The notes under the pieces: generated by a model
Databases searched by the model: none
Told to the model about the DNA's origin: nothing
Seen by the model: the letters and a program-made list of their open reading frames with translations, nothing else
Made by a program: the position numbers and the translations under genes
Part shown: positions 1 through 7,811 of the stretch, in pieces
How positions within the stretch are numbered: the stretch's first letter is position 1
How the letters are laid out: each line of letters starts with the position of its first letter
From: Lacticigenium naphthae DSM 19658
Lineage (GTDB): Bacteria > Bacillota > Bacilli > Lactobacillales > Carnobacteriaceae_A
Assembly: GCF_000425865.1 (NCBI RefSeq)
Contig: NZ_AUEG01000001.1
Location: 1-64,000 of the forward strand
Length of the DNA: 64,000 bases
Reading direction: 5' to 3'

Positions 1-24
1 AGCAACGAACAATGAAAAGCGCAT

Positions 25-57
25 AAAAAAAGGTAGAAAACAGTTCTGTTTTCTACC
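25..57 (-). terminator. Intrinsic terminator of the rlmL-type gene
   Basis: A perfect inverted repeat (GGTAGAAAACAG at 32-43 and its complement at 46-57) lies just after the methyltransferase stop codon. On the minus strand it is followed by a run of seven T residues at 25-31. Confidence 0.85.
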
Positions 58-98
58 TCGGGAAATACTGACCAACACCATTTGACATAGAACCTTTA

Positions 99-1235
99 TT
101 ATTTACGTGGGGGTCTTTTGCCCCAGTATTGGAAGTAGTCTACGCGTAAAGCACCGTTGTAGAGTTTTCTTTTCTTGGTCGCTCTTTTACCGTAGAATTG
201 TTCAAAGTCTAGATCACTGGTCAAGATGTACTTGCTCCATGTGTCTAATGGTTTGAACGCTGCACCCATTTCTCTGTAGATCTGTTCAACTAACTCTTTG
301 TCTCCTAACCGTTCCCCATAAGGAGGATTAGAGACGATGACGCCGAATTCTTTATCGGTACGGAAATCTTTTAACTGCAATTGTTTAAATACAATACTGT
401 CTTGGACTCCAGCTTCCATGGCATTGCGTTTCGCAATTTCGATCATCGATCCGTCAATGTCGGTGCCGGTGATGTCTAATTCGATATCGTAATCGGCTTT
501 GCTTTCAGCATCTGCCCGTTCTTCTTCCCAAACGGATGCATCAAACCAGTTCCAGTCTTCACTCATAAATGTGCGGTTAAATCCGGGTGCGATATTGTGG
601 CCGATCAAAGCGGCTTCGATTGGGATCGTTCCTGAACCACAGGTAGGATCCACAAAAGGTTTGTCGGCTCTCCACGTTGTCAACATGACTAAAGCTGCGG
701 CCATGTTTTCTTTTAAAGGAGCGCCCCCTTTTTCTGTCCGGTAGCCACGTTTGAACAAGCTTGGTCCAGTCGTATCCAATGTTATCAGCACGTGATCTTT
801 TAAAATCGCTACTTCTAACGGGAATTTTGCTCCTGTTTCTGGAAGTTTTCCTCTTCTGTGGTAGACGTCACTGATTTTGTCTACAATTGCTTTTTTAACG
901 ATCGATTGACAATCCGGTACACTGTAGAGTTTCGATTTATGCGATTTTCCGTTTACTGGAAATTCGGCGTCCATGGGCAAGAAATCTTCCCAAGGCAATG
1001 CTTTTGTTTGTTCGTACAATTCGTCAAATGTGAAGGCATCAAATTCTCCTACAATGATTTTGACACGGTCTGCCGTACGTAACCATAAGTTTGCGCGTGC
1101 AATGTCATTGACGGTCCCTTCGAAACGGACACGACTATTTTCTGTCTCGGTTTCATAACCTAAGTCTTTCAATTCGCTGTTGACCAGCGCTTCAATTCCA
1201 CTTGCGGCTGTTGCGAGTAGCTTAAAAGTTTTCAT
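99..1235 (-). CDS. rlmL: THUMP-domain class I SAM-dependent rRNA methyltransferase (YpsC/RlmL type)
   Basis: The 378-residue protein has an N-terminal ferredoxin-like/THUMP RNA-binding region (about residues 1-160) and a C-terminal Rossmann methyltransferase domain. Motif I is DPTCGSGTIPIEAAL near residue 200 and binds S-adenosylmethionine. The catalytic SNPPYGERLG motif near residue 305 is the N-P-P-Y signature of base N-methyltransferases. By family it should make N2-methylguanosine in 23S rRNA; this is inferred from homology to Bacillus YpsC and the first half of E. coli RlmL. AAAGGATG lies before the ATG. It follows rnpB and gpsB in the order known from Bacillus (gpsB, rnpB, ypsC), and it has its own terminator. 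Confidence 0.92.
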   Translation of the reverse strand: MKTFKLLATAASGIEALVNSELKDLGYETETENSRVRFEGTVNDIARANLWLRTADRVKIIVGEFDAFTFDELYEQTKALPWEDFLPMDAEFPVNGKSHKSKLYSVPDCQSIVKKAIVDKISDVYHRRGKLPETGAKFPLEVAILKDHVLITLDTTGPSLFKRGYRTEKGGAPLKENMAAALVMLTTWRADKPFVDPTCGSGTIPIEAALIGHNIAPGFNRTFMSEDWNWFDASVWEEERADAESKADYDIELDITGTDIDGSMIEIAKRNAMEAGVQDSIVFKQLQLKDFRTDKEFGVIVSNPPYGERLGDKELVEQIYREMGAAFKPLDTWSKYILTSDLDFEQFYGKRATKKRKLYNGALRVDYFQYWGKRPPRK

Positions 1236-1274
1236 TTCAACATCCTTTCGTTCTCTGTTTTTTTTATGTTTAGT

Positions 1275-1307
1275 TAAAAAAGAATAATCCTCCTAAAAAT
1301 AGGAGGA
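1275..1307 (-). terminator. Intrinsic terminator after rnpB
   Basis: A perfect 8-bp stem TCCTCCTA/TAGGAGGA (1288-1295 and 1300-1307) with loop AAAA is followed on the minus strand by a T-rich tail (1275-1287). It ends the RNase P RNA transcript. Confidence 0.85.
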
Positions 1308-1316
1308 CTACCTGAA

Positions 1317-1711
1317 AATGCAAATTACTGTAAGCCATGTTCTGTCTAGAAAGTGGATCAGGAATCACTTTCCGAGATAATCATCTGTCTGCAAAGTCAA
1401 AGACTCTGCCTCTTTCTTTCGTTCATTTCCGAAGAAAAAGTGCCCCTACCAATGTTTGGGTTGCTCGCTCGAGGGGTTTACCGCGTTCCACCATTTCCGT
1501 TTCCAAAAATGCTTCGTCACTGTGGCACTTTCAAGAATACTCAAGCATAGTCAAAGACCGTAGCTTTTTTTTCTGCCGTCTCTTTAGCAAATGCTAAAGG
1601 CCCCAGCTTATTTTTTCGCTGAGCACGAACACTACAAGCAATCTCAGCTTGTGCGAGCATGGACTTTCCTCACACATCTTTAAAAAGGTGTGCGATTATC
1701 CGTAATTTGCA
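1317..1711 (-). ncRNA. rnpB: RNase P RNA, bacterial class B
   Basis: Catalytic RNA subunit of ribonuclease P, which removes 5' leaders from tRNA precursors. Read on the minus strand, it contains the near-universal GAGGAAAGTCCATGCTCGC block close to the 5' end, and the ACAGAACATGGCTTACAG block close to the 3' end. The two ends pair over GCAAATTAC/GTAATTTGC (P1). At about 395 nt and with Bacillus-like spacing it fits type B. It lies between gpsB and the rlmL-type gene, as in Bacillus. Exact ends are inferred from P1 and the promoter position. Confidence 0.96.
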
Positions 1712-1716
1712 TTTAA

Positions 1717-1745
1717 ATTATTCCTTTTAATCGTCTAGCTTTGAA
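1717..1745 (-). promoter_or_regulatory. Probable rnpB promoter
   Basis: On the minus strand TTCAAA (1740-1745) and AATAAT (1717-1722) are separated by 17 bp. A start about 7 nt downstream falls exactly at the first base of the P1 helix of rnpB. The promoter overlaps the 3' end of gpsB. Confidence 0.6.
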
Positions 1746-2035
1746 CCAAATACATGCCGCTCCAAATTTGACAACCGTTTGAGGATGTCAAAATTGGTGA
1801 CCGTGGTAGTAGATCCTCCGCCACTTACGGAAGAAGATCCTCCTCTTGATGTTTCGTCTAATTTATTGACTAATCGATCATTTTCAGACCGCAAGTTGTT
1901 GATTTCACTTTGGAACGCTTCATAGTCGCGTATAACAACATCCAAAAATTCATCTACTTCTGTTTGGTTGTATCCACGCATACTGGTTTTAAATTCTTTT
2001 TCTAAAATTTCTTTAGGCATTAACTCGTTATTCAT
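1727..2035 (-). CDS. gpsB: Cell division/peptidoglycan synthesis regulator GpsB
   Basis: GpsB is a DivIVA-like cytoplasmic coiled-coil protein that docks class A penicillin-binding proteins at the septum and shuttles them to the lateral wall. The N-terminal KEFKTSMRGYNQTEVDEFLD segment is the membrane/PBP-binding DivIVA fold, followed by a coiled coil (about residues 35-65), a Ser/Gly/Thr linker and a short C-terminal trimerisation helix ending LERHVFG. I start at the ATG at 2035 (102 aa); an upstream in-frame GTG at 2047 lies inside the ribosome binding site GAGGTG. Its known partner PBP1 (ponA) is encoded 1.4 kb away. Confidence 0.95.
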   Translation of the reverse strand: MNNELMPKEILEKEFKTSMRGYNQTEVDEFLDVVIRDYEAFQSEINNLRSENDRLVNKLDETSRGGSSSVSGGGSTTTVTNFDILKRLSNLERHVFGSKLDD

Positions 2036-2093
2036 GTCAGATAGCACCTCTTCTGTTTAACTGGTTTACACAAGAATAGTTTTTCACTCCCTT

Positions 2094-2102
2094 AGTATAC
2101 CA
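2094..2102 (-). promoter_or_regulatory. Extended -10 promoter of gpsB
   Basis: The minus strand reads TGG TATACT (TATACT at 2094-2099), an extended -10 element about 60 bp before the gpsB start. No good -35 box is visible, which is common with the TGN extension. Confidence 0.55.
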
Positions 2103-2152
2103 AATAAACTGTGAAAACAAAACACTTAACGGCATCCTTTCGTCTTTTTTTA

Positions 2153-2707
2153 CTAATCGATAAATCCGTCATCTTCTTCGCGCACGCTTTCCTCCAGATC
2201 CTCGAATGTAATCAACTGTATCGGATACGGACTGTGTTCTTGCCGGTTTTTGAGATAGTTATATAAAAAGGTGCTCTTGCCTTCAAATTCCGTATCGTAT
2301 AATAGCAGCGCTCCGTGCGTATGATCGACCATGAATTGTTGGTGCTGCTGCAATTGGCGAGGCTTCGTATAGCCCTCCTTGCTTGTCCAATTGACATAGT
2401 CCGCTCCGTTGGTCACTTTTTCTAAAAGAAGCTTGTTCTCTTCATTCCATTTTTCACCAAATCCCTTGAAGGGGAAAATAATGGACAAGCGAATGTCGGG
2501 ATACTCTTTTTTTAATTCGATGAGCACTTCTCCGCTCCAGAGTTCGGTCCCGAGCTGCCCTCCAATCAAAAACCATTGCGTACCTTCTTCAATGGCTTGA
2601 ATAAAATTCTCGCGTAAGACTTTCTTGATATAAGGTAACTTGGGATCTTTTCTATTAAAAACATTTAATTCGTAAGATCGGTACCCACTAATTAATAAGT
2701 TTTTCAT
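2153..2707 (-). CDS. ypsA: YpsA family protein (DUF1273, SLOG-type Rossmann fold)
   Basis: This is a 184-residue member of the YpsA/DUF1273 family. The N-terminal LLISGYRSYELNVF and the central FLIGGQLGTELWSGEV glycine-rich loop are the family hallmarks; the fold belongs to the SLOG/TIGR00725-like nucleotide-binding superfamily. Its biochemical activity is not settled. In Bacillus and Staphylococcus, YpsA has been linked to cell division, and it sits next to gpsB there as here. Two in-frame ATG codons (2719 and 2707) are possible. I prefer 2707, because the first is only 1 nt from the GGGAAAGG box and the second gives the family N-terminus. Confidence 0.88.
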   Translation of the reverse strand: MKNLLISGYRSYELNVFNRKDPKLPYIKKVLRENFIQAIEEGTQWFLIGGQLGTELWSGEVLIELKKEYPDIRLSIIFPFKGFGEKWNEENKLLLEKVTNGADYVNWTSKEGYTKPRQLQQHQQFMVDHTHGALLLYDTEFEGKSTFLYNYLKNRQEHSPYPIQLITFEDLEESVREEDDGFID

Positions 2708-2742
2708 AAATGTTTGCATACCTTTCCCTATTTAACTACAAT

Positions 2743-2757
2743 TTGGTATAATACCAA
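2743..2757. promoter_or_regulatory. Symmetric divergent promoter core between ypsA and recU
   Basis: An inverted repeat TTGGTAT-A-ATACCAA gives an extended -10 box on each strand: TGG TATAAT on plus (TATAAT at 2747-2752) facing recU, and TGG TATTAT on minus (2748-2753) facing ypsA. Neither has a clear -35 box. The two genes are divergent and only 66 bp apart. Confidence 0.65.
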
Positions 2758-2773
2758 AAGGAGCGTGATTTTT

Positions 2774-3400
2774 TTGACTATACATTATCCCAATGGTAAA
2801 CTTTATCGACCTAAAAAATCAACTGCTTCAAAATCTGACACCCCTGCAAAAAAGAAAATCAATTACAGCAAACGCGGCATGTCTCTTGAACAAGAACTCA
2901 ACGACAGCAATGAATATTATCTTGCAACAAATCGAGCAGTGATCCATAAAAAACCGATCCCTGTTCAAGTCGTGAATGTGCACTATCCAAAGCGAAGTGC
3001 GGCAGTGATTACGGAGGCGTACTATCGTAAAGCTTCCACTACAGACTATAACGGTCTGTACCGTGGGTATTATCTCGATTTTGAAGCCAAAGAAACAAAG
3101 AATCAAACCTTGTTTCCGCTAAAAAACTTTCATGAACACCAAATCGTTCATATGCGTCAATGCAGTGACCATGGTGGAATTGTATTTGTGATTATTCTCT
3201 TTTCATTTTACAATGAACTGTATTTAATTGAAACAAAAGATATCCTTCCCTTCTGGGATGATCAAGACACTGCATCTGGTAGAAAATCGATCCCGCTTGA
3301 CTATATACGTGAAACAGGCTATAAATTAAATTATTCTCTTGCTCCTCGGATTCCTTATTTGGAAGCCGTCGATCAAATCATTGAGAAACACAAACAGTAA
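2774..3400 (+). CDS. recU: Holliday junction resolvase RecU
   Basis: RecU is a dimeric endonuclease that resolves Holliday junctions during recombinational repair and chromosome segregation in Gram-positive bacteria. The 208-aa protein carries the family N-terminus (IHYPNGKLYRPK), the NKRG-like block SKRGMSLEQELNDSNEYYL, and the nuclease core DYNGLYRGYYLDFEAKET (catalytic D and E-x-K). I start at TTG 2774, 10 nt after AAAAGGAG, because it gives the known RecU N-terminus and no ATG is available there. A longer upstream reading from 2714 would run through the promoter. It is followed 14 nt later by ponA, the conserved recU-ponA pair. Confidence 0.93.
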   Translation: MTIHYPNGKLYRPKKSTASKSDTPAKKKINYSKRGMSLEQELNDSNEYYLATNRAVIHKKPIPVQVVNVHYPKRSAAVITEAYYRKASTTDYNGLYRGYYLDFEAKETKNQTLFPLKNFHEHQIVHMRQCSDHGGIVFVIILFSFYNELYLIETKDILPFWDDQDTASGRKSIPLDYIRETGYKLNYSLAPRIPYLEAVDQIIEKHKQ

Positions 3401-3414
3401 GGAGATACATTCAT

Positions 3415-6252
3415 ATGAGTAAAGATATGTCCCGTACAGAAAGAAAGCAAGCCAAGAAAAAAGGTAAGAAAACGACACCGGATAAAAAGAAATCTTCTTT
3501 ATTGAAAAAAATCGTTATCGGTATTGTCGGTCTGCTCGTTTTACTATTTGTTGGAGGTGCCAGTTTATTTGCCTATTATGCTTCCGATGCACCCGAGTTA
3601 ACAGACGAAGCGTTGGTTGGATTCTATCCTTCGACTTTATATGATAAGAATGGTGAAGAGTTCCATACGCTCGGTGCAGAAAATAGAGAACAAATCGAAT
3701 ACGAAGAAATTCCGCAAGTATTGGAAGATGCGATCATCTCGATCGAAGATCAGCGCTTTTATGATCACTTGGGCGTGGATCCTATCCGTATTTTAGGAGC
3801 GGTATTCGCAAATGTGACGGATGGCTTTGGCGCTGAGGGTGGAAGCACGATTACCCAGCAGTTGATCAAATTGTCAGTCTTCTCTACTCTGCAAGAAGAT
3901 CAAACACTCGAGCGGAAAGCGAAAGAAGCTTGGTTGGCTGTTCAATTGGAACAAGAATTATCAAAAGAACAGATTCTTGCCTTGTATGTCAATAAAGTGT
4001 ATATGTCAGACAATACGTATGGCATGGGTACAGCGAGTGAATATTACTATGGTAAACCCATCAGTGAATTAGAATTACATGAAGCTGCTTTATTTGCCGG
4101 TATGCCGCAGTCTCCTAATGGATACAATCCGTTTACAAATCCAGAAAGAGCAAAAAGTCGTCGCGATACTGTTTTATACGTGATGGCGCAAAATGAGGTC
4201 ATTACGACTGAAGAAGCGGAAACAGCCATGAAGATTCCTGTTGAAGAAGGGTTGATCGATCATTCCGAAGAAAACATGGATGAATTGGTCTTCGATTCCT
4301 ATATCCAAGAAGTGCTCGAAGAAGTACGTGAAAAAACGGATTTGGAACCCCAAACGGCTGGTTTAGACATTTATACCAATATCGATTTAGATGCACAACA
4401 GCGAATGTTTGATATTTTGAACTCTGAAGATTACGTCGACTACCCTCTTGAACAAATGAATGCAGCGATGACAATGGTCGATGTGAAAACCGGAGCTGTT
4501 CGCGCAATCGGTGGCGGAAGAAATCAAAAAGAGTTGCGTGGATTCAATTATGCGACGGAAAATAATAGCAGTGTCGGTTCAAGCATGAAGCCCCTTACGG
4601 CATATGGCCCGGCAATTGAATATTTGCAATATTCCACATACGAGCAAGTAGTTGATGAAGCTTGGCAATGGCCAGGTACCGATACAACATTGACGAACTA
4701 CGATAACAGCTACAAAGGCCAGATGAGTATACGTGAGGCTTTAGTAGATTCAAGGAACGTTCCTGCAGCGAAGACGTTGCAAGAAGTTGGTCTAGACAAT
4801 GCTGAAGGTTTTGTCAAAGGATTGGGTATCGATGTAGATAAACTAAATGCTGGCGATACAGACGGATTGGTTGCTTCCAATGCGATCAATGGAGCTATTT
4901 CTTCCTTTGATTTAGCCGCTGCCTATGCTGCATTTGGAAACAATGGTGTCTACAATGAACCGTATACCGTCAGCAAGGTCGTTATGCAAGATGGTCGGGA
5001 AATCGAATTGACACCAAAAAGCAATAAGGCAATGGAAGAATCTACTGCTTATATGGTTACCGATATGCTAAAAGATGTGACCAATTATTATCAAAGTTCT
5101 GTCGGCATTCCAGGATTGATCCATGCTGGAAAATCGGGTACATCAAACTTTGATGCTGAAGATTATAAAAAAATGGAAGAAAAAGGCGTCTCCGTCCCTT
5201 CTGACGGTGTTCCAGATACTTGGTATACAGGTTATTCTACAAACTATGCTATTTCTGTCTGGACAGGGGTAACCAACCGAACAGAAGGATATGGTTTAAG
5301 CTTCGAAGACGGCTCACGAACCACTGCCCGTGCAATCTATGCAGAAATCATGGGATATGTATCTGAATCGGTCGATAATGGGGACTGGAAGCGTCCAATT
5401 AATGTCGTCGAAGTGGCTGTAGAAGATGGCAGCATGCCCGCTAAACTGCCTGGACCGAATACTCCAGAAGATGAAATCGTCCGCGAACTCTTTATTAAAG
5501 GGACGGAACCAACCGAAGAATCGACTGAATTCGGTGTAGAATTATCTGAACCGACCGGCTTAAAAGCAACATACGATGAAAAATCAAATGAAGTACAAAT
5601 TCAATGGGATGCGTACACATTGACAAATGAAGAGGATACTCCACTTTACGAAGTGACGATCAATGGTGAAACGACAGAAACCGAAGATACTTCTGCTGTC
5701 TACACTCCTTCTCCTGGTGAGAAAGTAACTATCAGTGTCGCAGTGGTCGCTTATGACATCACTGGACCTGCAGCTACCACTTCTGTAACTGTCCCGGGAA
5801 TAGAGTTAGGAAAAGTCACCGGATTGAAGGCCACATACAATAAAGAGGCTGATCAAGTTCAAGTGAACTGGGATGATTATCCAAAAGATGACTCCATGGA
5901 TTCTGTGACCTATAGTATTACGATCAACGGACGATCTGGAACTACTCAACAATCGCAGTACCAAATCGATGATCCTGAACCAGGTTCGACAGTTGAAATA
6001 GCTGTTGCAGTCGTTTCTAACGGAAAAACCGGACCAGCCACGACCACCAAAGTCTCCATTCCTAAAGAAGAAACCACTCCTCAAGACGAGGAAGAGCCTG
6101 AAAAAGAAACAGATGACACTTCCTCTCAAGAGCCTGAAGAAGAAACAACTCCAGATACAAGTGAAGACGATGGAAACACCGATGAGGCCGAAATGAATGG
6201 TGCCAATAAGCCCAATACCAATACGGCTGATGACACAGCAGATGAAGAATAA
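3415..6252 (+). CDS. ponA: Class A penicillin-binding protein 1 (bifunctional transglycosylase/transpeptidase)
   Basis: Polymerises lipid II into glycan and cross-links the peptides outside the membrane. The 945-aa protein has a Lys-rich cytoplasmic tail (1-32), one membrane anchor (33-55), a GT51 domain with the catalytic Glu in EDQRFYDHLG (E111) and GGSTITQQLIK, and a transpeptidase domain with S389-S-M-K392, S446-R-N448 and K573-S-G-T. The third motif is KSGT rather than the commoner KTGT. After about residue 705 come two similar fibronectin-III-like modules (beginning EPTGLKATYDE and KVTGLKATYNK) and an acidic Glu/Thr-rich tail. AAGGAG precedes the ATG. It is the second gene of recU-ponA, with a terminator after it. 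Confidence 0.96.
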   Translation: MSKDMSRTERKQAKKKGKKTTPDKKKSSLLKKIVIGIVGLLVLLFVGGASLFAYYASDAPELTDEALVGFYPSTLYDKNGEEFHTLGAENREQIEYEEIPQVLEDAIISIEDQRFYDHLGVDPIRILGAVFANVTDGFGAEGGSTITQQLIKLSVFSTLQEDQTLERKAKEAWLAVQLEQELSKEQILALYVNKVYMSDNTYGMGTASEYYYGKPISELELHEAALFAGMPQSPNGYNPFTNPERAKSRRDTVLYVMAQNEVITTEEAETAMKIPVEEGLIDHSEENMDELVFDSYIQEVLEEVREKTDLEPQTAGLDIYTNIDLDAQQRMFDILNSEDYVDYPLEQMNAAMTMVDVKTGAVRAIGGGRNQKELRGFNYATENNSSVGSSMKPLTAYGPAIEYLQYSTYEQVVDEAWQWPGTDTTLTNYDNSYKGQMSIREALVDSRNVPAAKTLQEVGLDNAEGFVKGLGIDVDKLNAGDTDGLVASNAINGAISSFDLAAAYAAFGNNGVYNEPYTVSKVVMQDGREIELTPKSNKAMEESTAYMVTDMLKDVTNYYQSSVGIPGLIHAGKSGTSNFDAEDYKKMEEKGVSVPSDGVPDTWYTGYSTNYAISVWTGVTNRTEGYGLSFEDGSRTTARAIYAEIMGYVSESVDNGDWKRPINVVEVAVEDGSMPAKLPGPNTPEDEIVRELFIKGTEPTEESTEFGVELSEPTGLKATYDEKSNEVQIQWDAYTLTNEEDTPLYEVTINGETTETEDTSAVYTPSPGEKVTISVAVVAYDITGPAATTSVTVPGIELGKVTGLKATYNKEADQVQVNWDDYPKDDSMDSVTYSITINGRSGTTQQSQYQIDDPEPGSTVEIAVAVVSNGKTGPATTTKVSIPKEETTPQDEEEPEKETDDTSSQEPEEETTPDTSEDDGNTDEAEMNGANKPNTNTADDTADEE

Positions 6253-6266
6253 TATATACAGATTTC

Positions 6267-6304
6267 AAGAGACGAGAGTGCCCCCCACTCTCGTCTCTTT
6301 TTCT
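6267..6304 (+). terminator. Intrinsic terminator of recU-ponA
   Basis: A perfect 12-bp stem GAGACGAGAGTG/CACTCTCGTCTC with loop CCCCC, followed by a T run, begins 16 nt after the ponA stop codon. Confidence 0.92.
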
Positions 6305-6346
6305 CTTTCATTGGAACGATCAGCTGCGATCAATAGCCGCAAACAG

Positions 6347-6386
6347 CAAAAAAGCTAGGAGAGGTTTATTTTCTCCTAGCTTTTTT
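6347..6386 (-). terminator. Terminator of dnaD-nth, T-runs on both sides
   Basis: AAGCTAGGAGA/TCTCCTAGCTT arms are flanked by A and T runs, so the hairpin can end transcription from both sides. It lies between the convergent ponA and nth genes. Confidence 0.85.
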
Positions 6387-6395
6387 AGAACTCTT

Positions 6396-7076
6396 CTATT
6401 CGTTTGTGTTTGATTCTGTTCGTTTTTTATCTGCTTCGATCAGTTCTCTTAGCTTTTCCACACATTCCTCGTGATCGTGCGTACGGGCTGGACACTGATA
6501 TCTTCCAAAGAATATCAAGCGATGATGAGCTACACTCCATAATTCTTTTGGAAGTTTTCGTTTCAATGTATTTTCCACTTCCAAAACAGTGGCCGATTGT
6601 TTCACTATATTCAACCGTTTGCTCACTCTTTCAACATGAGTGTCGACAGCGATGGCCGGTTCATTGAATGCTACACTCATGACAACATTCGCCGTTTTAC
6701 GCCCCACTCCGGCTAACGATTGCAATTCTTTCATCGTCTGTGGTACTTCGCCATTAAACTCTTCCACCAATTGGCGTGCACATTTTTTGATGTATTTCGC
6801 CTTATTTCGATACAAACCAATCGTTTTGATCTGTTCCATGATATCTTCCACTGGAGCTTCCATCAGAGCCTCTGGGGTAGGGTATTTCTCAAATAATCTT
6901 GGTGTTACTTGGTTGACGCCCACGTCCGTCGTCTGTGCACTTAAAATGACAGAAATCAATAACTCAAAAGAATTTTGATGGATCAATTCCGCTTCTGCAT
7001 GGGGAAACATTTTCCCCATGGCTTCAATAACATCCACCGTCTGCTGTTTATTTAGTAATCGCTTCTGTTTGATCAT
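6396..7076 (-). CDS. nth: Endonuclease III (DNA glycosylase/AP lyase) lacking the full iron-sulfur motif
   Basis: Nth removes oxidised pyrimidines and nicks abasic sites in base excision repair. The 226-aa protein has the helix-hairpin-helix LAGVGRKTANVV (with the catalytic Lys) followed by the Gly/Pro...Asp element ending AIAVDTHVERVSKRL (catalytic Asp). The family's C-terminal cluster motif C-x6-C-x2-C-x5-C is incomplete: from the CPARTHDHEEC segment, positions 1 and 3 are Cys but positions 2 and 4 are His and Glu, so a 4Fe-4S cluster is unlikely in its usual form. AAAGGAAACAGG precedes the ATG. It lies directly after dnaD, as in Bacillus. Confidence 0.93.
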   Translation of the reverse strand: MIKQKRLLNKQQTVDVIEAMGKMFPHAEAELIHQNSFELLISVILSAQTTDVGVNQVTPRLFEKYPTPEALMEAPVEDIMEQIKTIGLYRNKAKYIKKCARQLVEEFNGEVPQTMKELQSLAGVGRKTANVVMSVAFNEPAIAVDTHVERVSKRLNIVKQSATVLEVENTLKRKLPKELWSVAHHRLIFFGRYQCPARTHDHEECVEKLRELIEADKKRTESNTNE

Positions 7077-7100
7077 CCTGTTTCCTTTCTTGCTCGTTTC

Positions 7101-7811
7101 TTATTCCTCAGTTTCCAGCCAATTGTATAAAGAAATCGGTTTGTCATTGGTTTTTTTGTAAGAATCCGTAGACTTTTCAGCTTTCTTCTGCTTATACTTT
7201 TCACTTTCTTTTTGTACCTGTTGCAATGTAGTGATATTTTTCTTTTCCCAATTCAATAAAATGCGATCGACATAATTGAAATTATAAATCTGGTTCATCA
7301 CAGCTTCTCTTAATGCGTATTCAATTAGATCAAGAGAATAATTATCCTTATCTATCCACGCACTGATTTTTTCTATCTCTATTTGAGACAATGGGCGACT
7401 AAATTCATGTTCAAATCGTTTGAAAATTTCCGTTTCAGATAATTCGTTTTTTGTATTTTCCACGCTTTTCTTTTCCTGCACTAACACCTGATACAATCTC
7501 TCCCACAACGAATCAAAGGAATAATAGTCTCTTGCTTTCCCCTCATCATTTTCTATTGTTTGAATGGAAAGAACTTTGTTTTGCAAAAGTTTGTGCAAAG
7601 TTGAATAGACTTGTTCAGTCGGTAATTGCATCGCTTCCCCAATGTTAGTCAAATCAGGAAAGGAGTTTCCCTTATCGATCTCATTTTTCAATTGTAAAAT
7701 AAGAATAAATTCTTCATGTGTAATGCCTAATTTACGATAGTATGTCAATAACATACTGGGGATGGTCACATTGCCCTTACTGATCCATTCCATAAATATT
7801 GTTTCGTTCAC
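7101..7811 (-). CDS. dnaD: Replication initiation protein DnaD
   Basis: DnaD works with DnaB and DnaI to load the replicative helicase at oriC and at restart sites in Firmicutes. The 236-aa protein has the N-terminal winged-helix oligomerisation domain (about 1-125) and a C-terminal DnaD/DnaB2 domain (about 127-205), with the conserved helix YVDRILLNWEKKNI and the terminal YNWLETEE. The start is GTG at 7811 after GAAGGA; an in-frame ATG at 7793 is an alternative. It is followed by nth 24 nt later. Confidence 0.92.
   Translation of the reverse strand: MNETIFMEWISKGNVTIPSMLLTYYRKLGITHEEFILILQLKNEIDKGNSFPDLTNIGEAMQLPTEQVYSTLHKLLQNKVLSIQTIENDEGKARDYYSFDSLWERLYQVLVQEKKSVENTKNELSETEIFKRFEHEFSRPLSQIEIEKISAWIDKDNYSLDLIEYALREAVMNQIYNFNYVDRILLNWEKKNITTLQQVQKESEKYKQKKAEKSTDSYKKTNDKPISLYNWLETEE

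Noticed and set aside
499-1158. Several plus-strand open frames inside the rlmL-type gene
   Set aside because: They are antisense shadows without ribosome binding sites or recognisable motifs.
1337-1597. Plus-strand open frames of 65 and 86 codons
   Set aside because: They lie in the antisense of rnpB, whose conserved RNA blocks explain the sequence.
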